NCBI GenBank assembly: GCA_963666575.2
Contig: CAXXYG010000022.1
Coordinates: 55,998 to 119,997, forward strand
DNA length: 64,000 nucleotides
Source: JABMQB01 sp963666575
Lineage (GTDB): Bacteria > Bacteroidota > Bacteroidia > Bacteroidales > Prolixibacteraceae
Direction of reading: 5' to 3'
The notes beneath the pieces are model-generated. The model saw nothing but the letters and a program-made list of their open reading frames with translations, was not told the origin of the DNA and ran no database searches. This document shows positions 10,122 through 19,556 of the stretch, piece by piece. Position 1 is the stretch's first letter; every line of letters begins with the position of its first letter. The translations under genes were made by a program, and so were the position numbers.

Positions 10122-11945
10122 CTAATACATCTGCATTTTATGTAGTTTTTTGTAACGGCCACTTAGTTCCATTAACTCTTCGTGTGTGCCTTGTTCCACA
10201 ATTTTACCTTTGTGAAGCACACAAATTAAATCGGCATTTTTTATAGTTGATAAACGGTGGGCAATAACCAACGATGTCCGGTTTTGCATAAGACTTTCCA
10301 AAGCATCCTGAACCAATCGTTCCGATTCGGTGTCGAGTGATGAGGTGGCTTCGTCGAGGATTAATACCGGAGGATTACTTAAGACGGCTCGGGCTATGGA
10401 AACCCGTTGCTTCTGACCTCCCGATAATTTATCGCCCCGGTCGCCAATAACAGTGTCGTAGCCATTTTCAGAGTTTATTATAAACTCATGGGCATTGGCA
10501 ATTTTTGCGGCATTTTCCACCTCTTTTTGTGTTGCATTTTCTACTCCAAATGCAATGTTATTGTAAAAAGTGTCGTTAAATAAAATTGGTTCCTGATTAA
10601 CGTTTCCAATCAGGTTTCGTAGGTTTTTAATTTTGAGGTTTTTTATGTTGTGCCCGTCAACAGTAATTTCACCACTAGTAACATCCCAAAAACGTGGCAG
10701 CAGGTCAACCATTGTGGTTTTTCCACTTCCCGATTGCCCAACCAATGCAATGGTTTTTCCTTTGGGAATGGATAATGATACACCATTTAAAACACTCTCT
10801 TTTGCATACGAAAATGAAACGTTTTTGTATTCGATTGTTGAATTAAATTCAGAAATTTCTTCAGCATTGGGAATTTCTTTTATTTCATTTTCAATTTCCA
10901 GGATACGGTCAATCCGGTGCATCGACGCCATGCCTTTTTCAACACTGTACAGAGCCGTGCTAAAAGCTTTTGCCGGGTTTATAATGTTATAGAAGAACAC
11001 CAGGTATACAATAAACATTTCGGGTTTTAACGATCCTGCTTTATCATTCAGAATTAAACTTCCTCCATACCACAAAACAATCACAATAACCATGGTCCCC
11101 AAAAATTCGCTCATGGGGTGGGCTAAAAACCGCCGCCACATCAAACGGTTCATAATGTGGAGGTAATTATTGTTTTCGGTTTCGAATCGTTTTATGGCTT
11201 TTTTTTCTGCCGTAAATGCTTTTACCACTCTTAACCCCGATAAATCTTCTTCGATAATTGATAATATTTCGCCCAGTTTATCCTGCCCTTTACGTGACAC
11301 TTTTTTCAGGTTTTTCCCAACTTTCCCGATAATGTATCCCATAACGGGTAACATTATAAATACAAATAATGTAAGCGACCAACTCATAATTATCATTGCC
11401 CCCAACGAAATAATAATTATTAATGGGTTTTTAAACATCATTTCGAGTGAGTTGGCTATGGAGTTTTCAATTTCCGATACATCGCCAGTCATGCGGGTAA
11501 TTATGTCGCCTTTTCGTTCATCGTTAAAAAAGCCCAATGGAAGCCCAATAATTTTATTGTATATTTTTGAGCGGATATCACGGACAATTCCATTACGGGT
11601 AAAAACCATCACAAAACTTGCCAGGTACGTAAATCCAACTTTTAATAAAACCATCAGGATTACAAACACCCCTAAATATATCAATGTACTTTCTTCTCCA
11701 TATTTATCAATTAAATTGGAAATGTAAAAAGCAAAGTTGTGTTCTATTGATTTAAGGCTGTAGTCAAAAGTAACTGCTTCAGCAACAGGTTCCTTAGTGC
11801 CGAATAAGATCCCCAGGATAGGGCTCAGAAGCACAAATGAAAAAGCTCCAAATACAGCCCCCAATAAATTAAATATAAAATTAAATACAATGTATTTTTT
11901 ATAGGGCGGGATGTACCTTCGAAGAAGAATTATAAAATCTTTCAT
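10122..11945 (-). CDS. MsbA-like ABC exporter (fused permease and ATPase)
   Basis: 607 aa half-transporter. The N-terminal six-helix exporter domain covers about residues 20-330 (hydrophobic segments at 20-45, 90-115, 170-215 and 280-325). The ATPase domain follows, with Walker A GQSGSGKTT near 406, signature LSGGQKQR near 507, Walker B VLILDEATSSLD, and the H-loop IAHRLSTI. It probably forms a homodimer in the inner membrane that flips lipid A or another lipid or drug; the substrate is not determined. It lies 24 bp downstream of purB on the same strand. Confidence 0.9.
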   Translation of the reverse strand: MKDFIILLRRYIPPYKKYIVFNFIFNLLGAVFGAFSFVLLSPILGILFGTKEPVAEAVTFDYSLKSIEHNFAFYISNLIDKYGEESTLIYLGVFVILMVLLKVGFTYLASFVMVFTRNGIVRDIRSKIYNKIIGLPLGFFNDERKGDIITRMTGDVSEIENSIANSLEMMFKNPLIIIISLGAMIIMSWSLTLFVFIMLPVMGYIIGKVGKNLKKVSRKGQDKLGEILSIIEEDLSGLRVVKAFTAEKKAIKRFETENNNYLHIMNRLMWRRFLAHPMSEFLGTMVIVIVLWYGGSLILNDKAGSLKPEMFIVYLVFFYNIINPAKAFSTALYSVEKGMASMHRIDRILEIENEIKEIPNAEEISEFNSTIEYKNVSFSYAKESVLNGVSLSIPKGKTIALVGQSGSGKTTMVDLLPRFWDVTSGEITVDGHNIKNLKIKNLRNLIGNVNQEPILFNDTFYNNIAFGVENATQKEVENAAKIANAHEFIINSENGYDTVIGDRGDKLSGGQKQRVSIARAVLSNPPVLILDEATSSLDTESERLVQDALESLMQNRTSLVIAHRLSTIKNADLICVLHKGKIVEQGTHEELMELSGRYKKLHKMQMY

Positions 11946-11969
11946 AATATGCTTTAGGCGGAAAATGGA

Positions 11970-13001
11970 TTAAAATATACCTGTGTAATTTTGTGGCGTA
12001 ATTTTTTTCAATTCTGCTTTTAATTCATCCGAAATATCTAATCCATCAATAAAAATACCTATTGAATTTTGGTCCACTTTGTCGTTAATGCGTGTTAATT
12101 CTTTAAGTGCTTCGTAAGGGTTTGGAAATGCTTCGCGCCGCAGGATAGTTTGTATAGCTTCCCCAACAACAGCCCAATTTGCTTCCAGGTCTTTTTCGAT
12201 TGTATCAGTATTGATTAATAATTTATTAAGCCCTTTTAAAGTTGAAAGTATTGCAATCATCGAATGGGCAATTGGTACGCCAATATTCCTTAAAACAGTT
12301 GAGTCGGTTAAATCGCGTTGTAATCTCGACACAGGTAGTTTCGACGATAATTGTTCGAACGATGCATTGGCAATACCCAGGTTTCCTTCTGAATTCTCAA
12401 AATCGATGGGATTTACTTTGTGAGGCATTGTTGATGAGCCAACTTCGCCTTTTTTTATTTTCTGCTTAAAATAACCCATTGAAATATAGGTCCAGATATC
12501 TCTGTCCAAATCAATAATAATGGTATTGATTCTTTTTAATGCATCAAAAATAGCCCCATAATTATCGTAGTGGGCAATTTGTGTTGTGTATTGCGAACGT
12601 TCAAGCCCAAGGTATTTATTAACAAAATTGTTGGCGAACTCCTGCCAGTCAATTTCAGGATAGGCCACATAATGGGCATTAAAATTCCCGGTTGCTCCGC
12701 CAAATTTTGCAAAACAAGGAATTGCTTTTAGCTGAACCAGCTGAACATTAAGCCGTTCAATAAAAACCATTAATTCTTTTCCAAGTTTAGTTGGAGAAGC
12801 TGGTTGTCCATGTGTTTTTGCCAGCATTGGAATATTTTTCCAATCGGCAGCCATCGTATTCAGTTTTCCGAGTAAATTATCGATGAGTGGGTAGTACTCT
12901 TCATCGAGGCAGTCCTGAATCGATTTTGGTGTAGCTGTATTATTTGCATCTTGCGAAGTAAGCCCAAAATGGATAAACTCCTTAAAATGTTCTAATCCCA
13001 A
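11970..13001 (-). CDS. purB: Adenylosuccinate lyase, intact C-terminal three quarters
   Basis: 343 aa of the fumarase/aspartase superfamily. PurB removes fumarate from adenylosuccinate and SAICAR in purine synthesis. Visible are FIHFGLTSQD near the start, KTHGQPASPTKLGKE (catalytic His region), and the mobile signature loop GSSTMPHKVNPIDFENSEGN with its catalytic serine. Normal PurB is about 445-450 aa, so roughly 105 N-terminal residues are missing from this frame. The TTG at 13001 is not a convincing start: the same frame continues upstream with WTEKVKEIEAVTNHDVKAVE to a stop at 13089-13091. The missing part is present but shifted (next entry). Confidence 0.9.
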   Translation of the reverse strand: MGLEHFKEFIHFGLTSQDANNTATPKSIQDCLDEEYYPLIDNLLGKLNTMAADWKNIPMLAKTHGQPASPTKLGKELMVFIERLNVQLVQLKAIPCFAKFGGATGNFNAHYVAYPEIDWQEFANNFVNKYLGLERSQYTTQIAHYDNYGAIFDALKRINTIIIDLDRDIWTYISMGYFKQKIKKGEVGSSTMPHKVNPIDFENSEGNLGIANASFEQLSSKLPVSRLQRDLTDSTVLRNIGVPIAHSMIAILSTLKGLNKLLINTDTIEKDLEANWAVVGEAIQTILRREAFPNPYEALKELTRINDKVDQNSIGIFIDGLDISDELKAELKKITPQNYTGIF

Positions 13002-13315
13002 TTCATCGAATTTTTCTTTTACAAAATATTCAACGGCCTTAACATCGTGGTTCGTAACAGCTTCTATCTCTTTTACCTTTTCTGTCCATCAGCAATATCT
13101 AAAATTGTTGTAAATAGCCCTTAATGAATCAAATTTACTTTCACCAACTCCTGCAAAAAGTTGAGGCAAAGGAATTTGGAACAGAGGGCGATAAAATATT
13201 CTACTTCGAACAAAAACGCGGTATTTGATCAAAGCGTATTCACTGAAATAATTCACCAAGGCTGTCAACCTTGTGAACGGTACCTGCCGTCAACAGGAGA
13301 AATTGCTGTTAACAT
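13002..13315 (-). pseudogene. purB: Frameshifted 5' part of purB
   Basis: PurB N-terminal sequence is readable in changing frames: MLTAISPVDGRYRS from an ATG at 13315, then VDSLGE, EYALIKYRVFV, EVEYFIALC and FAGVGESKFDSLRAIYNNF. At least five small insertions or deletions are needed to join them, for example an extra base in the VFVEVE segment and a missing one just after it. A stop remains at 13089-13091. PurB is normally needed for purine synthesis, and the next gene is damaged in the same way, so local sequence error is the favoured reading; a true pseudogene is the alternative. Confidence 0.8.
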
Positions 13316-13400
13316 GTTTATTGTATTCCATTCTTAATACTGTTTGTAATAACTGTGCAAATTTAGCAAAATATTTACTTGCAGGGTGACTTTGGGACTA

Positions 13401-13599
13401 ACTCATGGGGTGATACTAAGAGACTGTTTAAATTTTATTTTTTAGAAATATTATGCCAGTATTTTTTGCGAATACAAGGCGAAATTGACGTGTCCCGCCA
13501 GCGGCGGGATAAGGAAATTTATGACGCAGTAGTCGTAAAAAAGACGAATAATAGGTTAAATGGATAATTTTTAAACAGTCTCTAAATCTACCCATGAGT
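13401..13599. repeat. Outer inverted repeat (hairpin) that encloses the MITE
   Basis: ACTCATGGG at 13401-13409 is the inverse of CCCATGAGT at 13591-13599. Removing the MITE and one TAA copy would leave a simple hairpin with a loop of about 15 nt, so the element seems to have inserted into a hairpin loop between purB and the NfeD gene. Confidence 0.6.
13420..13582. mobile_element. MITE-like element with GAGACTGTTTAAA ends
   Basis: 163 bp with perfect 13-bp terminal inverted repeats (GAGACTGTTTAAA ... TTTAAACAGTCTC) and TAA on both sides (13417-13419 and 13583-13585), as expected for a 3-bp target duplication. It has an internal hairpin TCCCGCC-AGC-GGCGGGA at about 13494-13510 and no transposase gene. 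The ends and the TNA-type target resemble some IS5-group elements, so it may be moved by such a transposase elsewhere in the genome; that is inference. Confidence 0.8.
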
Positions 13600-13683
13600 G
13601 ATCAATAAGAATTACATGTCACTTCAATTGTCATAATGGATAATATTCGTAATTTTATGGCACTAACAAGAGGGAAAATTACC

Positions 13684-14100
13684 ATGAGTAAAATCATACA
13701 GGTTTTGGCTTTCATCCTGTAATACTGTTGATCAGTAGTATTGGCATTCAGTTCAGGAATCCGGTACAAAACTCAGCAGATGGTTTATGTAGTTAATATA
13801 CAACAGGAAATCACCAAAGCTACCTGGCGGCAGGTACAAGCAGGCATTCCTGAAGCAGCCGATTCGCTTAAAAGCGGATGTCAATCTATAATCCACATGA
13901 ACACTTATGGAGGAGCCGTAGTTGATGCCGATTCAATCCGTACTTTAAATCTTAACAAGCAAGATTCCGGTATATGTTTTTATTGACAATAACGCAGCAT
14001 CAGCAGGCGCGCTGATTTCTATTGCCTGTGATAGTATTTATATGCGTCCCGGAGGGAGTATCGGTGCGGCTACAGTGGTTAACCAAACAGGCGTCAGGCA
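13684..14100 (+). pseudogene. Frameshifted 5' part of NfeD-type membrane protease
   Basis: From an ATG at 13684 a signal peptide reads MSKIIQVLAFIL and then runs into a stop, while the next frame continues ILLISSIGIQF. The ClpP-like domain follows in pieces: VYVVNIQQEITKATWRQVQ, then IHMNTYGGAVVDADSIRT, then in another frame PVYVFIDNNAASAGALIS and GGSIGAATVVNQTG. The AASAGA segment carries the catalytic serine of this family. A last shift near 14092 joins the intact frame at 14101. At least four indels are required, in the same damaged stretch as the purB 5' end. Confidence 0.8.
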
Positions 14101-15108
14101 ATGCCCGATAAATATCAGTCATACATGCGTTCAACAATGAGGGCAACCGCCGAAGCGCACGGGAAAGATACTATTATTACAGGTACTGATACCACTTATG
14201 TGTGGCACCGGAATCCTCAGATAGCAGAGGCAATGGTCGATCAAAGTATTTTTGTGGAAGGTATTTCTGATACTGGAAAGGTTCTTACATTTACCCCTTA
14301 TGAAGCCATTGAAAATGGATTTTGTGAAGGTATTGCTGAAGATATTCCTGAGGTAATTGAAAAAATTGGAATTGAAGATTATCAGATTGTAGAATATTCT
14401 CCCTCATGGTTAGAGCGAATTATTGGTTTTTTGGTACATCCGGTTATTTCAGGATTATTAATTATGGGTATAATTGGCGGTATTTATTTCGAAATGCAAT
14501 CGCCCGGAATTGGATTTCCTATAGGAGTTGCTTTAATAGCAGCTCTGGCTTATTTTGCCCCATTGTACCTCGAGGGACTAGCAGCTAATTGGGAAATTTT
14601 GATTTTTATAATTGGCATAATTTTGATAGCGGTTGAGGTATTTATCATTCCGGGATTTGGTGTGGCTGGCAGTTTAGGAATAACTTTGGCATTTTTAGGA
14701 TTGGTATTAAGTTTGCTTGGCAATGTGCATTTTAGTTTTGAGAATGTCGATACTTCTCGTATTGGAGTTGCTTTGATGACTGTTGTTATTGCTGTTTTTG
14801 GTGGATTAATATTATCGTTGTACCTGAGTAAAAGGATGTTCTCAGCGCAATCAGGCCCATTTAAAAACCTGTCATTACAAGCGGTGCAGGACGTAAATGA
14901 GGGATTTGTAAGCATTGAAACTGTTCTGCTTCAATTAAAAGGTAAAAAAGGGATAGCCGATACTGTATTACGCCCTTCAGGAAAAGTTAAAATTGATGGT
15001 GAAGTTTTTGATGCTGTAGCTGAAAATGGATTTATCGATAAAGGTTCATCAATTCTTGTCACCAAAGTTGAAGCTACTCAATTATATGTTGAACTTGATG
15101 AAAATTAG
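14101..15108 (+). CDS. NfeD-type membrane-bound serine protease, intact C-terminal part
   Basis: 335 aa open frame. Residues 1-100 complete the ClpP/SppA-like periplasmic protease domain. About 105-245 holds four to five membrane segments rich in glycine (LIMGIIGGIYF, GVALIAALAYF, ILIFIIGIILIAVEVF, LGITLAFLGLVLSLL). The last 70 residues form the NfeD OB-fold domain (GKKGIADTVLRPSGKVKIDGE). The restored protein would be about 470 aa, the usual size for the long NfeD form. These proteases often work with a flotillin/stomatin-like partner in membrane quality control, but no such gene is next to it here. Confidence 0.88.
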   Translation: MPDKYQSYMRSTMRATAEAHGKDTIITGTDTTYVWHRNPQIAEAMVDQSIFVEGISDTGKVLTFTPYEAIENGFCEGIAEDIPEVIEKIGIEDYQIVEYSPSWLERIIGFLVHPVISGLLIMGIIGGIYFEMQSPGIGFPIGVALIAALAYFAPLYLEGLAANWEILIFIIGIILIAVEVFIIPGFGVAGSLGITLAFLGLVLSLLGNVHFSFENVDTSRIGVALMTVVIAVFGGLILSLYLSKRMFSAQSGPFKNLSLQAVQDVNEGFVSIETVLLQLKGKKGIADTVLRPSGKVKIDGEVFDAVAENGFIDKGSSILVTKVEATQLYVELDEN

Positions 15109-15226
15109 TTTTAGCATTCTTTTACTAATAAAAATATTTTAGCGCCTTACTTTGTTTTTAATTCGGAAGGTCTTAACTTGTATGTTGATAGCATGTTGTA
15201 TTTGTTGTTGACCTTAAAATCTTGTT

Positions 15227-16291
15227 ATGCGACCGTTAAAAATAGTTCTATACATTCTTCTGGTATTAGTTGTTGGTTATTTTATTGGCTTTTATGTAAG
15301 AGCGGGTTTCCCATGGACAAATAATACATCTTTTCTGGTTATTATTATAACTGCAGGTGCATTTGGGGGCCTGTTGTACACCGTTCGCGATAGTGGGTTA
15401 AAATGTCCTTATTGGGATGAGGAAAAAAAGAGGGTGCTGAATATTGGTTGGATAGCCGATTGTGCTTACGGAATTGGTGGTGCCTTTGCCGTATTTCTGA
15501 TTTTACCCATCGAAAGTATGATTGTAAATGGTGAAACAATAACTTCATTGGCTGCCCTAAAAATATGGAGCCTCATAAAACTTATAGCACTGGCACTGGT
15601 AGGAGGTTATGGAGGGCGCAGTTTGGTTGACCGTGCTTTAGCTAACATTGCAAAAGATGCCAAGGAAGCTAAAGCAGATGCCCAGGAAGCCCGGAAAGAT
15701 GTAGAAAAAGCCAAGAAAAATATGGAACAGGCCCAAATAACTGATACTGAAGCTTTGGAAATGGTCCATCGACACCTCGATGAAGGTGAAGAGGAACAGA
15801 ATGTTGATAAATTGAAGGAAGCGATAAAAAAAGCAACCTGGGTAGCACGTTTTCAGATTTTTAAAGATGCACGTGAGGTTAGGGAAAAAAACTGGAAAAA
15901 AAATGCCGCATTTATGAAACGTACAATTCCTGTTTTTGAAGGATTGATTGAAAATGAATCGGGCGAAAAATACCACCGTAACCATGGGCAACTAGCTTAT
16001 GCCTTAAAAGACCAGGGTGGCGATGATGAATCAAAAAATGACTATAAACGCGCACTTGAAGAACTAAATAAAGCCATTTTAATCCGCGATGAGTTAAAAA
16101 CTGAAGGTTTTTTGATGTACGAATTTAACCGGATTATTTGTCAAATTAAATTGGGTGGGAAAAATGATAATATTATTAAGGATATTAAAGCGGTAGCTCA
16201 GAAACCTGAGTTATTAAAAGACCTTAAGGAAGCCGATATTATTAAAAAATGGGCTGAAAAAAATAAAATTAAATTATCGGAGATAAAATAA
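15227..16291 (+). CDS. Membrane protein with coiled-coil and TPR-like C-terminal region, function unknown
   Basis: 354 aa. Hydrophobic segments at about residues 4-25, 36-54, 80-100 and 108-130 indicate three or four membrane helices. An alanine/lysine-rich coiled coil follows at about 138-172 (AKDAKEAKADAQEARKDVEK). The cytosolic C-terminal half is helical and charged, with a TPR-like stretch HGQLAYALKDQ ... YKRALEELNKAILIRDE around 250-290. I do not recognise a named family. It lies between the NfeD gene (118 bp upstream) and the oldest end of the CRISPR array, on the opposite strand to the cas genes. Confidence 0.7.
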   Translation: MRPLKIVLYILLVLVVGYFIGFYVRAGFPWTNNTSFLVIIITAGAFGGLLYTVRDSGLKCPYWDEEKKRVLNIGWIADCAYGIGGAFAVFLILPIESMIVNGETITSLAALKIWSLIKLIALALVGGYGGRSLVDRALANIAKDAKEAKADAQEARKDVEKAKKNMEQAQITDTEALEMVHRHLDEGEEEQNVDKLKEAIKKATWVARFQIFKDAREVREKNWKKNAAFMKRTIPVFEGLIENESGEKYHRNHGQLAYALKDQGGDDESKNDYKRALEELNKAILIRDELKTEGFLMYEFNRIICQIKLGGKNDNIIKDIKAVAQKPELLKDLKEADIIKKWAEKNKIKLSEIK

Positions 16292-16430
16292 TCTGATTGT
16301 TTTGGTTTTTAATTCCGCATGTATCACCTCTAATAAACCAGGACATAAACTGTGGATGCGTGTGGTTTTATTATTGTTAAAATATTGGAGAATATTCTTC
16401 TTTTTCTCATAATAATGGTGGTTTGAATAG

Positions 16431-16467
16431 TTTTGTAACCCTGTCAGGTTACAAAATCCTGGCAGGG
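16431..16467. repeat. REP-like palindrome at the old end of the CRISPR array
   Basis: Two overlapping inverted repeats: TTTTGTAACC/GGTTACAAAA (16431-16456) and CCCTGTCAGG/CCTGGCAGGG (16439-16467). It ends one base before the first degenerate CRISPR repeat and shares the CTGTCAGG core with palindromes elsewhere in the cas locus. Confidence 0.75.
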
Positions 16468-16468
16468 A

Positions 16469-19332
16469 ACATAAATTCCACTTTGGTACGATCAAAAGCT
16501 TATAAAGGTATTAAGCCCTCTATTTTCTATTACAAAGTTTCAATTCCACTTAGGTACGATTAAAAGCGAGTTGGTTTATCATTATCGAAATAATAATAGA
16601 ATGTTTCAATTCCACTTTGGTACGATTATAAGATATTTGCGTTGTTTTAGTTGTTTAAATGAAACATGTTTCAATTCCACTTTGGTACGATTATAAGGTA
16701 ACTCCGTTTATTGTTGATGAATTTGAAAGTACGTTTCAATTCCACTTTGGTACGATTATAAGGTCTATTTCACAAGCCACCAAATCATAATTCAAATTAG
16801 TTTCAATTCCACTTTGGTACGATTATAAGATAAGGTACTGTGTCAAGTTTACAGGCTTTTCGGTGTTTCAATTCCACTTTGGTACGATTATAAGTTAATA
16901 TTTGGATATTAATATTATTATCCGTAAATTGTTTCAATTCCACTTTGGTACGATTATAAGAATTTGCCAACGCACTTAATTTAATCTTTTCTTCGTGTTT
17001 CAATTCCACTTTGGTACGATTATAAGGAGAAATTCCACGGCAAGGAAGAAATAAAAACCATTGTTTCAATTCCACTTTGGTACGATTATAAGATGTTTTT
17101 ATCCAACAAGAGATAGTCATGTCTCCACCGTTTCAATTCCACTTTGGTACGATTATAAGTCTTATCTGTTTATGTGTAAAGTTCCGTTTCCATTTGTTTC
17201 AATTCCACTTTGGTACGATTATAAGATATCATTTACTTTATTTATGTCAACATTAATTTCACGTTTCAATTCCACTTTGGTACGATTATAAGATACGAAT
17301 ACCCGGAATATTGCGACAGGGAACACAGTTTCAATTCCACTTTGGTACGATTATAAGTAAATCAACAATGCCAAAGATAGATAATGACAATGTTTCAATT
17401 CCACTTTGGTACGATTATAAGAAATGTACTGCCTTTCCTCCGCTTGTTGGTAACGGTGTTTCAATTCCACTTTGGTACGATTATAAGCTTCCGAGCTATA
17501 ATCTTTACTACCAAATTTATGGTCGTTTCAATTCCACTTTGGTACGATTATAAGGGGTGGTTTTTCCCTGTTCCAGATTTCCCATTGCTTGTTTCAATTC
17601 CACTTTGGTACGATTATAAGCAGTACCGGCTAATTTGTAATATTCGTTCTGATCCGTTTCAATTCCACTTTGGTACGATTATAAGTGGCGATTCCAATTT
17701 ACATTTAAAGCCTCTGTAATGTTTCAATTCCACTTTGGTACGATTATAAGGCAGAGGGATTTTAAAATTAACGGACCACCTTTAAGTTTCAATTCCACTT
17801 TGGTACGATTATAAGTGTGGATCTCCTATTAGTCCTTACTTTTTGAACTATGTTTCAATTCCACTTTGGTACGATTATAAGACAAAGGCAGGCATTACAG
17901 GGGCTAGATAAACAAACGTTTCAATTCCACTTTGGTACGATTATAAGTCTGGGTTTCTAAAAGAACCAGATAGATAATTAACGTTTCAATTCCACTTTGG
18001 TACGATTATAAGCATTTACGTTGTGAAACCATTTACCGTTGTATTCGGTTTCAATTCCACTTTGGTACGATTATAAGCATTTTTTTCAAGCTGATTTATA
18101 AATTGTTCATAACGTTTCAATTCCACTTTGGTACGATTATAAGGTGGTGGTATGCATTCAATCCCATGCTTTTCAAGTAAGTTTCAATTCCACTTTGGTA
18201 CGATTATAAGTTTGTAAAGCAGGAACATCCGGAATTAATTGATCGTGTTTCAATTCCACTTTGGTACGATTATAAGTATTTATTCTAATGAATTACATAC
18301 TGCACTATGTGGGTTTCAATTCCACTTTGGTACGATTATAAGGGACATAGTAACACACCCAAGAGGTTTAAATACGTTTGTTTCAATTCCACTTTGGTAC
18401 GATTATAAGAGCTTGATTTAATTCCTTTTCTATTTCAGGTGTTATGTTTCAATTCCACTTTGGTACGATTATAAGTATTCATGAATTACACGCCTTACAA
18501 TAGGTGGGTATGTTTCAATTCCACTTTGGTACGATTATAAGGTTTAATATTGATTATTCAGAATATAGTTTAAAATAGTTTCAATTCCACTTTGGTACGA
18601 TTATAAGAATGTGTAATATCATTAAACGAAGGCAAACCATTTGAGTTTCAATTCCACTTTGGTACGATTATAAGGCTATTATAAGAGACAGTTCAGGGAC
18701 ATATGCTTCGTTTCAATTCCACTTTGGTACGATTATAAGTTGCTGTGTCCTTTCCTAGTAAGGCTTGTATTAAAGGTTTCAATTCCACTTTGGTACGATT
18801 ATAAGGGTAATTAGCCCCGACCCTGCTTTGATCAGGTATTTTGTTTCAATTCCACTTTGGTACGATTATAAGTTACTACAATTTTAATGCAGAGATAAGT
18901 CAGGCAAGTTTCAATTCCACTTTGGTACGATTATAAGGCGCGAGGTTGATAACGAATTTGTGAATGAAGAAACGTTTCAATTCCACTTTGGTACGATTAT
19001 AAGCTGGAATACGCCCAATACGGGTGCGAGTAATTGGAGGTTTCAATTCCACTTTGGTACGATTATAAGAATACAACTTTCACAACCGCAGTTGATTTTG
19101 TTCCGTTTCAATTCCACTTTGGTACGATTATAAGATTTAGATTTATTGGCAGCATACAGGTACGACACTCGTTTCAATTCCACTTTGGTACGATTATAAG
19201 AATTCTGAATATTGTGAGTTAAATGCAAACACAGCTGTTTCAATTCCACTTTGGTACGATTATAAGTCATTAAAGGTAACTGCAGCTTCACCTCTTAGTG
19301 TAGTTTCAATTCCACTTTGGTACGATTATAAG
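16469..19332 (-). CRISPR. CRISPR array, 44 repeats of 30 bp, 43 spacers
   Basis: I located 44 repeat units. The plus-strand repeat starts GTTTCAATTCC and ends GTACGATTATAAG; in the crRNA sense it starts CTTATAATCG and ends GGAATTGAAAC, so crRNAs would carry the AUUGAAAC 5' handle typical of type I-B. Spacers are about 34-38 bp. The unit at 16469 is degenerate at both ends and the unit at 16537 has two changes; the other 42 appear identical. Degeneration at the left and cas2 at the right show that transcription and spacer addition run from right to left. All ORFs across the array are repeat artefacts. Confidence 0.99.
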
Positions 19333-19556
19333 CCGTGCGACCATTCAAAAAAAAAATTCTTTTTCAGTTACTTAGCCCGACTAAATATAGCTTTTTTTAT
19401 TCAATTGGTTGTCGATCAATTAAAATGCATTTTATCTTGAGGTTCGACAACTTGTTTTAATGGCTTTATTTTCAGTATGTCAATGAACTTTTGTGCTGGA
19501 TGTTTTTATACCAAATTGAATATTTATTCTACTAAAAACAGGGCCGACAACTTTTT
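19333..19556 (-). promoter_or_regulatory. CRISPR leader
   Basis: About 224 bp of AT-rich sequence between the cas2 stop and the newest repeat. It has homopolymer runs beside the array (A10 and T7). A direct repeat CGACAACTT occurs at 19445-19453 and 19545-19553, 100 bp apart, and the first copy also forms an inverted pair GTTGTCGA/TCGACAAC with 19408-19415. These are candidate sites for leader recognition or the pre-crRNA promoter; no clear TAnnTTTG box was found. Confidence 0.8.

Noticed and set aside
13379..13567. 62-codon ORF over the MITE
   Set aside because: It reads across the terminal repeat and internal hairpin of a non-coding element.
16803..19291. ORFs of 60-111 codons across the CRISPR array on both strands
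   Set aside because: Their sequence is the translated repeat (such as FQFHFGTI or YNRTKVELK) at fixed spacing; they are not genes.
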